A program made the translations under genes and the position numbers. From Bacteroidales bacterium (lineage in GTDB: Bacteria; Bacteroidota; Bacteroidia; Bacteroidales; Muribaculaceae), in NCBI GenBank assembly GCA_014800525.1, contig JAAVFV010000039.1:1-47560 (forward strand): 47,560 nucleotides of DNA. The letters are read 5' to 3'. The notes beneath the pieces were generated by a model. The model was not told the origin of the DNA and searched no databases. It was given only the letters and a program-made list of their open reading frames with translations. Every line of letters starts with the position of its first letter. Position 1 is the first letter of the stretch. This document shows, piece after piece, positions 42,448-47,560 of this stretch.

Positions 42448-43845
42448 TTAGAATTCGCAGTTCTTCGGATAGCGCGGGAAAGGAATCACGTCGCGGATAT
42501 TCTGCATACCGGTCACGAAGAGCACCAGACGCTCGAAACCGAGGCCGAAACCGCTGTGAGGCACCGATCCGAAACGGCGTGTATCCATGTACCAGTCCAT
42601 ACCGGTAAGACCAAGCTCCTCTACACGGTTCTTCAGCTTTTCATAGTTTTCCTCACGCTGAGAGCCACCGATAATCTCGCCGATCTTGGGGAAGAGCACA
42701 TCCATTGCACGGACTGTCTTGCCATCATCGTTGAGCTTCATATAGAATGCCTTGATCTCCTTGGGATAATCGGTAAGGATCACCGGACGCTTGAAATGTT
42801 CCTCCACAAGGTATCTCTCATGCTCAGAAGCCAGGTCAGCACCCCAGAATACAGGGAATTCAAATTTCTTGCCGCTCTCTTCGAGAATCTTCACACCCTC
42901 GGTATAGGGCAGGCGGACAAAGTCGTTGTCCACCACAAACTTCAGGCGCTCCACGAGGTCTTTGTCGTAGTGCTCCTGCAGGAAGAGAATATCATCCATA
43001 CAATGGTCGAGAGCATACTTCACGCAATATTTGATGAATTCCTCAGCCAGATCCATGTTATCCTGAATCTCATAGAATGCCATCTCAGGCTCAATCATCC
43101 AGAATTCGGAGAGGTGACGCGGAGTATTGGAGTTTTCAGCACGGAATGTGGGGCCGAACGTATAGATACAACCCAAGGCTGTGGCTCCGAGCTCTCCTTC
43201 GAGCTGGCCCGATACGGTGAGACATGCCTCCTTGCCGAAGAAGTCGGCTGAATAGTCCACCTTCCCATCCTCTGTCTTCGGAAGATCTTCCAAGGGAAGG
43301 GTCGTTACCTGGAACTGTGCGCCGGCACCCTCTGCGTCAGATGCCGTGATCAGCGGAGTGTGGAAATAGTAGAAGCCTTTATCATTGAAAAATTTATGGA
43401 TCGCATAAGCCAAGGCGTGACGGATACGGAACACCGCGCCGAATGTGTTGGTACGCGGACGCAGGTGTGCGATATCGCGGAGGAATTCAAGCGTATGTCC
43501 CTTCTTCTGCAGAGGATAAGAATCGGGATCTGCTGTACCGTAGATCTCGAATTCTCCGGCCTGCACCTCCACGGTCTGGCCCTTACCCTGGGATTCCACC
43601 AGCTCACCCTGCACATGAATGCTCGAGCCTGTGGAGATACCCTTGAGGCTATCTTCCGAAAACTTCGCTAAATCGAATACAATCTGAAGATTCTTGATTG
43701 TGGTGCCGTCGTTGAGAGCCACGAACTGCACGTATTTGTTACCGCGTCGTGATCTCACCCAGCCCTTCACATCCACCTCCTTGCCGACATAGGCCGAGGG
43801 ATCTTTCAGAAGGTCGGCGATGGTGACGCGTCGTATATCTTTCAT
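42448..43845 (-). CDS. asnS: Asparaginyl-tRNA synthetase
   Basis: Class IIb aminoacyl-tRNA synthetase of 465 aa that charges tRNA-Asn. The N-terminal OB-fold ([25 protein letters not shown]) is followed by a catalytic domain with motif 2 ([21 protein letters not shown]) and motif 3 ([22 protein letters not shown]). Element B2 lies between it and the upstream rluB-like gene. Confidence 0.97.
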   Translation of the reverse strand: MKDIRRVTIADLLKDPSAYVGKEVDVKGWVRSRRGNKYVQFVALNDGTTIKNLQIVFDLAKFSEDSLKGISTGSSIHVQGELVESQGKGQTVEVQAGEFEIYGTADPDSYPLQKKGHTLEFLRDIAHLRPRTNTFGAVFRIRHALAYAIHKFFNDKGFYYFHTPLITASDAEGAGAQFQVTTLPLEDLPKTEDGKVDYSADFFGKEACLTVSGQLEGELGATALGCIYTFGPTFRAENSNTPRHLSEFWMIEPEMAFYEIQDNMDLAEEFIKYCVKYALDHCMDDILFLQEHYDKDLVERLKFVVDNDFVRLPYTEGVKILEESGKKFEFPVFWGADLASEHERYLVEEHFKRPVILTDYPKEIKAFYMKLNDDGKTVRAMDVLFPKIGEIIGGSQREENYEKLKNRVEELGLTGMDWYMDTRRFGSVPHSGFGLGFERLVLFVTGMQNIRDVIPFPRYPKNCEF

Positions 43846-43870
43846 CTATTTTTATCAATTATAGTGGTCT

Positions 43871-43899
43871 GCCGGAAGTCGGGATTGCCGACTTCCGGC
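43871..43899. repeat. Perfect 12-bp inverted repeat upstream of asnS
   Basis: GCCGGAAGTCGG (43871-43882) and CCGACTTCCGGC (43888-43899) with a 5-nt loop form a very stable hairpin. No T-run follows on the minus strand, so it is not a standard terminator for the rluB-like gene. It could lie in the asnS leader. Confidence 0.75.
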
Positions 43900-43919
43900 A
43901 TATGTTTCTATTCCGATAT

Positions 43920-44114
43920 TGAAGTCGTTTAAACTTATTTTTTATTCACATTTGCGAGAGATTTTTGAACTGATTTCGTCACTCGAAGAGGTAGCAACCT
44001 CTCGGTTGGTACCGATGAGAGGGGCGGAAGCAGTCAAAAAGATCCGCAAAGGGGAATAAAAGAATGAAGGATATACCTAATTTTAACATTCGTAAATTAG
44101 TTTAAACGACTTCA
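43920..44114 (+). repeat. Family B element B2 (195 bp)
   Basis: Terminal repeats begin TGAAGTCGTTTAAACT at both ends (20 of 21 positions paired). Against B1 they differ at matching positions on both arms, so pairing is kept. The core at 43982-44021 is CTC-GAAGA-GGTAGCAACC-TCTC-GGTTGGTACC-GATGA-GAG. It lies between the rluB-like gene and asnS (both minus), two bases from the rluB-like stop codon. The core is antisense to both genes. Confidence 0.85.
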
Positions 44115-44116
44115 TT

Positions 44117-45709
44117 TTATTCAAAGCTTCCCATACGGAGGAAGTTAACTTCCTCCTGAGTCAGATAACGCCAGCGGCCGCGTGGCAGGTTCTTTTTTGT
44201 CAGGCCTGCGAAGTATACGCGGTCAAGTTTGGTGACACGATAGCCGAGGCTCTCGAATATACGGCGCACGATACGGTTGCGTCCGCTGTGAATCTCGATA
44301 CCGGCCTGATTGCGGTCCGTATCAGATACATAACTGATAGCATCGGCATGGATTTCGCCATCCTCAAGTTCGATACCGTCGGCGATACGCTGCATATCCT
44401 CCTCGGCGATATCGCGGTCGGTCCATACATGATAGATCTTCTTCTTCACATACTTGGGATGCGTAAGCTTCGAGGCCAGATCGCCATCATTGGTGAGAAG
44501 CAGCACTCCGGTTGTGTTGCGGTCGAGACGTCCCACGGGGTAGATTCTCTCCTGACAGGCGTTCTTCACGAGGTCGAGCACAGTAGTGCGGCCGTTGGGA
44601 TCATCGCTTGTTGTGACGCAGTCCTTAGGCTTATTGAGAAGCACATAGCATTTACGCTCGGGAGTGACCACCTTCTCATCGAATTCCACCACATCATCGC
44701 GAGTGATTTTCGTACCGAGTTCTGTGACCACCTGTCCGTTAACCGTAACCTTACCGGCTGCGATATATTCATCGGCCTCACGACGCGAGCAGATGCCGGC
44801 GTTAGCCATATATTTGTTGAGGCGTACCTCCTCATTGGGATCGATATCCTCGAGAACGTAATCAATCTGTTTGGGACGGGGAGTGAATTTCATTCCCTGG
44901 CGGGCGCCCTGCTGACGGTTCTGGCCATAACCGCCCTGACGGTTCTGATTATAGCCACCCTGCTGACGGTTCTGGCCGTAGCCACCCTGCTGACGGTTCT
45001 GACCGTAACCGCCCTGCTGACGGTTCTGGTTGTAGCCACCCTGGCGGTTCTGACCATAGCTGCCCTGCTGGCGGTTCTGACCATAGCCGCCCTGCTGACG
45101 GCTCTGACCGTATTCGCCCTGCTGGCGATTCTGGTTGTAGCCTCCCTGACGGTTCTGGTTATAGCCGCCCTGCTGACGGTTCTGGCCGTAACCGTTCTGA
45201 CGATTCTGGTTATAACCGCTCTGACGGTTCTGGCCGTAGCCCTGCTGACGGTTCTGACCATACTCATTCTGCTGTGACTGCTGACCGAACTCGCCATCCT
45301 GTGTCGGCTGCTGATATGCGGGACGCTGATTATAGCCGCCCTGACGGGGCTGATTGTATCCACCCTGACGGTTCTGATTATAGCCGTTCTGACGGTTCTG
45401 ACCGTAGCCCTGCTGACGGTTCTGATTGTAACCGACCTGACGGTTCTGGCCATAGCCACCCTGATTATAACCGCCCTGACGGTTATAACCACCCTGCGAC
45501 TGCTGACCGTAGCCGCTCTGCTGGCGATAGCCATAATTTCTTTGCTGATATCCACGCTGACCACCCTCGGAATCATTTCCCTCGGAGGAAGCGTTATCGC
45601 TTGGGTAATTCACTTTTTCATAACGTGTTTCCGCATCCCCGGCCTCAGGAGACATATTGGAGCTGATGCTTCCGATACGGGGTCGTTTTGGTTTCTTTGC
45701 TTCTTCCAT
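44117..45709 (-). CDS. RluB/RsuA-family pseudouridine synthase with prion-like N-terminus
   Basis: About 530 aa. The first about 35 residues are charged. Residues about 60-275 are a low-complexity tract of GYNQNRQ/GYGQNRQQGG units. Then comes an S4 RNA-binding domain (VRLNKYMANAGICSRREADEYIAAGKVTVNG) and the pseudouridine synthase domain with YPVGRLDRNTTGVLLLTNDG (catalytic Asp in GRLD) to the end. Homologues in Bacteroidetes also carry Q/N/G/R-rich N-termini. I choose the ATG at 45709 over the GTG at 45730. The substrate is probably 23S rRNA (RluB type); this is inference. A + strand open frame over the repeats is a shadow. Confidence 0.9.
   Translation of the reverse strand: MEEAKKPKRPRIGSISSNMSPEAGDAETRYEKVNYPSDNASSEGNDSEGGQRGYQQRNYGYRQQSGYGQQSQGGYNRQGGYNQGGYGQNRQVGYNQNRQQGYGQNRQNGYNQNRQGGYNQPRQGGYNQRPAYQQPTQDGEFGQQSQQNEYGQNRQQGYGQNRQSGYNQNRQNGYGQNRQQGGYNQNRQGGYNQNRQQGEYGQSRQQGGYGQNRQQGSYGQNRQGGYNQNRQQGGYGQNRQQGGYGQNRQQGGYNQNRQGGYGQNRQQGARQGMKFTPRPKQIDYVLEDIDPNEEVRLNKYMANAGICSRREADEYIAAGKVTVNGQVVTELGTKITRDDVVEFDEKVVTPERKCYVLLNKPKDCVTTSDDPNGRTTVLDLVKNACQERIYPVGRLDRNTTGVLLLTNDGDLASKLTHPKYVKKKIYHVWTDRDIAEEDMQRIADGIELEDGEIHADAISYVSDTDRNQAGIEIHSGRNRIVRRIFESLGYRVTKLDRVYFAGLTKKNLPRGRWRYLTQEEVNFLRMGSFE
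44890..45530 (-). repeat. Coding repeat tract for GYNQNRQ/GYGQNRQQGG units
   Basis: Imperfect tandem repeats of about 21-30 bp built from a CTGACGGTTCTG-type unit (plus-strand view), all in frame inside the RluB-like gene. Such a tract is prone to length change by slippage without frameshift if units are multiples of three. Confidence 0.85.
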
Positions 45710-45860
45710 CTTAGATTTAGTTAAATGCACCTGAGCATCTCTGCCTTTTCGTGCCGGTTGCTGTTGAGTTTTTTCAGTTTTTAGGGCATAGCTTTCCAGC
45801 TAATCCCCGTTCAAAGACTTATGTATAAAAATGAAATTATTCGCTTAAGAGATTAATGTG

Positions 45861-45891
45861 CAAATCTACTAATTTTTTTTGATATCACAAA
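45861..45891 (-). promoter_or_regulatory. Promoter of the RluB-like gene
   Basis: On the minus strand: TTTG (45891-45888), 19-bp spacer, TAGATTTG (45868-45861). This is an exact Bacteroidetes promoter. The predicted leader is about 145 nt. Confidence 0.75.
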
Positions 45892-45904
45892 AAAATCCTC
45901 CCGA

Positions 45905-45965
45905 TTCCTCCCCTCCTTCTCCCTTCTCCCCCTTCTCCCCCTCCTTCCCCTTCCTTCCCCTTCCT
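45905..45965 (+). repeat. 61-nt pure polypyrimidine tract
   Basis: An uninterrupted run of C and T made of CCTT/TCCCC units. It lies between the RluB-like promoter and the aminotransferase terminator. It can be read as a homopurine run on the minus strand and would suit triplex (H-DNA) formation. The minus-strand open frame across it (Gly/Lys/Glu-rich) is not a credible gene. Confidence 0.85.
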
Positions 45966-46043
45966 GGCAGTATCTCGGTCAGCGCGAAGCTCGTTATGTG
46001 CAAATCCTGAAAGGGCTTGAAGCCGTCCCCCGCCAATAAAACA

Positions 46044-46075
46044 AAAAGCCGCCCCACATCCGGAGGCGGCTTCAT
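46044..46075 (-). terminator. Intrinsic terminator of the aminotransferase gene
   Basis: AAGCCGCC (46046-46053) pairs with GGCGGCTT (46065-46072). On the minus strand the stem is followed by TTTGTTTTATT. It lies 24 nt past the stop. Confidence 0.85.
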
Positions 46076-46098
46076 ATCTTATCAGAAAATAAGCTATT

Positions 46099-47400
46099 TT
46101 ATTTATCTATAATATTAGCCTTGATAGTATCAACGATATATCTCACCTCCTCATCCCCGACATACGGACCGGCCGGCAGACAGATACCGACTGCAAAAAG
46201 CTCCTCGCTAACGCCATTTACATACGCCGGGGCATCCTTATACACAGGCTGCTTATGCATTGGCTTCCATAAAGGACGTGCCTCCACATTCGCCTTATCC
46301 AACGCCACACGCATTGCCTCCACATTAGCATTAGGCTGACAGTCGGTCACGGCCGTAGCGGCCGCATGAGTCACACCGGCAGCCCCACCGACAGCGCCGG
46401 TAACCACCTGCTTATAGGCATCCTCCTGACCCTTCACTTTCAGATCAGGATCCAGAGTGGCGGTGCAGAGCCAGAAATTCGAATCAAATTCCGGACCGGG
46501 ATTGCAATGCATCTTTATCCCCTTCACATCCTTAAGCAGCTTGCAATAGAGCTCCTGCACATGCTTATGATGCTCGATATGCTCATCGAGAATCGTCATC
46601 TGTCCCCGGCCGATACCGGCGCAAATATTACTCATGCGGTAATTATAACCGATAGCCTCATGCTGATAATAGGGATATGATTCACGTGCCTGAGTGGCAT
46701 ACCATAGTATCTCACGCGCCTTATCGGCATCCGGACATATCAGAGCTCCACCACCGGAGGTGGTGATCATCTTATTGCCATTGAACGATAGAACGCCATA
46801 TTCGCCGAATGTGCCGAGCGATCGGCCATTGAACATCGATCCGAAGCCCTCGGCTCCATCCTCAATCACCGGTATCTCATAGCGGTTGGCAATCTCCATA
46901 ATGCGGTCGATCTTATAGGGCATACCGTATAGTGCCACCGGAATAATCGCCTTCGGCTTCTTCCCTGTCTTCTCGATGCGATCCTTTATCGCGAATTCCA
47001 GCAGATCGGGATCCATATTCCAGGATTCACGCTCGGAATCGATAAATACGGGAGTGGCTCCCAGATAAGTGATCGGATGGCTTGATGCACAGAAGGTGAA
47101 CGACTGCACAAGCACCTCATCTCCAGCCTTGACACCGCAGGCGATCAGAGCTAAATGCACTGCGGCAGTACCAGCGCTCAGACACACCACCTTCTTATCG
47201 AGCGGCTTCTCCTCGCCGACTGTCTTACCCGTAGCCGGATCAATCTTCACTCGTTTGTTAACGAAATTCTCAAGATCTTTCTCAAAGGCATTCACATTGG
47301 GGCCCATCGGCACCACCCAATTCGTATCAAAAGCCTCCTTGATGTAATCCTGTTCCTTGCCGCTCATGTGAGCCAGGCAAAGATAAATTCTATCTCTCAT
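46099..47400 (-). CDS. DegT/DnrJ/EryC1/StrS-family PLP aminotransferase
   Basis: A 433-aa sugar aminotransferase-type enzyme. It opens with IYLCLAHMSGKEQDYIKEAFDTNWVVPMGPNVNAFE, and the PLP lysine is in LSFNGNKMITTSGGGAL. IEDGAEGFGSMFNGRSLGTFGEYG is the cofactor-binding region. Such enzymes aminate keto-sugars for surface polysaccharide, O-glycan or LPS. A segment of about 30 residues rich in Ala/Gly/Thr (VVTGAVGGAAGVTHAAATAV) sits before the C-terminal domain; as I recall, close Bacteroidales relatives have it too. No other sugar genes are in the window, so the product is unknown. Confidence 0.9.
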   Translation of the reverse strand: MRDRIYLCLAHMSGKEQDYIKEAFDTNWVVPMGPNVNAFEKDLENFVNKRVKIDPATGKTVGEEKPLDKKVVCLSAGTAAVHLALIACGVKAGDEVLVQSFTFCASSHPITYLGATPVFIDSERESWNMDPDLLEFAIKDRIEKTGKKPKAIIPVALYGMPYKIDRIMEIANRYEIPVIEDGAEGFGSMFNGRSLGTFGEYGVLSFNGNKMITTSGGGALICPDADKAREILWYATQARESYPYYQHEAIGYNYRMSNICAGIGRGQMTILDEHIEHHKHVQELYCKLLKDVKGIKMHCNPGPEFDSNFWLCTATLDPDLKVKGQEDAYKQVVTGAVGGAAGVTHAAATAVTDCQPNANVEAMRVALDKANVEARPLWKPMHKQPVYKDAPAYVNGVSEELFAVGICLPAGPYVGDEEVRYIVDTIKANIIDK

Positions 47401-47437
47401 ATCATCGTATGAATTTTAACCAGCTGATATATTTAAG

Positions 47438-47560
47438 ACTCCATCCAATAAAATATGTTAAACGCAGGGCGGTCTCTTTTTGAGATAAATTCTTGAATCT
47501 CAGAGGGAGCAGCCTTTCGGCTGTAACCGATGAGATTCGGGAATTTAGCCAAAAAGAGGC
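47438..47560 (+). repeat. Family C element C2, cut by the window end
   Basis: The left end begins AAGACTCCATCCAATAAAA, like C1. The core at 47494-47538 is GAATCTC-A-GAGGGA-GCAGCC-TTTC-GGCTGT-AACCGA-T-GAGATTC. Against C1 the closing pair T-A has become A-T, and one GA has become AA. The right half lies beyond the window. It sits 37 nt upstream of the aminotransferase start, with its core antisense to that gene. Confidence 0.8.

Noticed and set aside
41881..43251. + strand open frame of 456 codons over asnS and the Lnb-like gene
   Set aside because: Antisense to two conserved genes on the minus strand; no recognisable domain.
44288..45277. Long + strand open frame (329 codons) over the RluB-like gene
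   Set aside because: It is the antisense reading of the GYNQNRQ repeat tract, giving a repetitive Leu/Thr/Ala/Val product; the minus-strand frame has real S4 and pseudouridine synthase domains.
45869..46075. 68-codon minus frame rich in Gly, Lys and Glu
   Set aside because: It arises from the polypyrimidine tract and overlaps the aminotransferase terminator.
1..47560. CRISPR array or prophage
   Set aside because: No regularly spaced short repeats with unique spacers and no phage structural, integrase or cas genes were seen.

Overview
The window reads as chromosome of a Bacteroidales bacterium, most like a Muribaculaceae or Porphyromonadaceae relative. The basis is the gene content (type IX secretion PorU/PorV, DUF6377, TonB-type outer-membrane barrel, DUF4105/Lnb, Bacteroidetes-type SecA and RluB) and promoters of the Bacteroidetes type (TTTG, 19-20 bp, TAnnTTTG). 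The species assignment is inference.

Layout. 1-260: end of a DUF6377 regulator. 490-2649 (-): queF-queC-queD-queE, the preQ0/preQ1 (queuosine) operon. 2958-4850 (-): LptF/LptG-type LPS permease. 5167-7393 (+): pta-ackA (acetyl-CoA to acetate, ATP). 7594-9569 (+): BlaI-type repressor and BlaR1-like M56 protease with a TonB-like C-terminus, behind two palindromic operators set in a clear promoter. 9745-10624: frameshifted Rpn nuclease gene. 10789-14397 (-): ECF sigma factor, putative anti-sigma factor, small exported protein and TonB-type outer-membrane receptor. 14953-18194 (+): lgt, two GYF-domain membrane proteins, tRNA-Gly(CCC), GH25 lysozyme. 18615-28030 (+): type IX secretion locus with two PorU-type sortases, a degenerate FAH-fold protein between them, PorV and IspF. 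28108-32439 (+): CvpA-like protein, then sufC-sufD-sufS without sufB. 32519-39464 (-): lipoprotein, ahpF, ahpC, secA. 39531-47400 (-): phosphatase-fold protein without its catalytic residues, Lnb-like protein, asnS, RluB-like pseudouridine synthase with a long Q/N/G/Y/R repeat domain, DegT-type aminotransferase.

The most unusual content is non-coding. At least seven intergenic loci carry terminally inverted, hairpin-forming elements (about 118-336 bp). I sort them into three families by terminal repeat: A (14455, 14747, 28786), B (33084, 43920) and C (18191, 47438). Every copy that keeps its centre holds the same fold: a 5-10 bp hairpin, usually with a tetraloop, over a symmetric internal loop. 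Both loop strands begin and end with GA and enclose one or two covarying Watson-Crick pairs (GAAGGA/GACTGA, GAGGGA/GACCGA, GAAGA/GATGA). The terminal repeats, inner stems and pairs inside the loop all change in compensating fashion between copies. A G[G/T]AG tetranucleotide sits at the foot of each hairpin, as in REP sequences moved by RAYT transposases. The cores lie in both orientations relative to the downstream genes, which favours a mobile ssDNA-hairpin element over a cis-regulatory RNA, though neither is proven. Copies lie right next to lgt, sufC, porU, asnS, a lipoprotein gene and the aminotransferase gene; at suf a copy sits where sufB would be expected.
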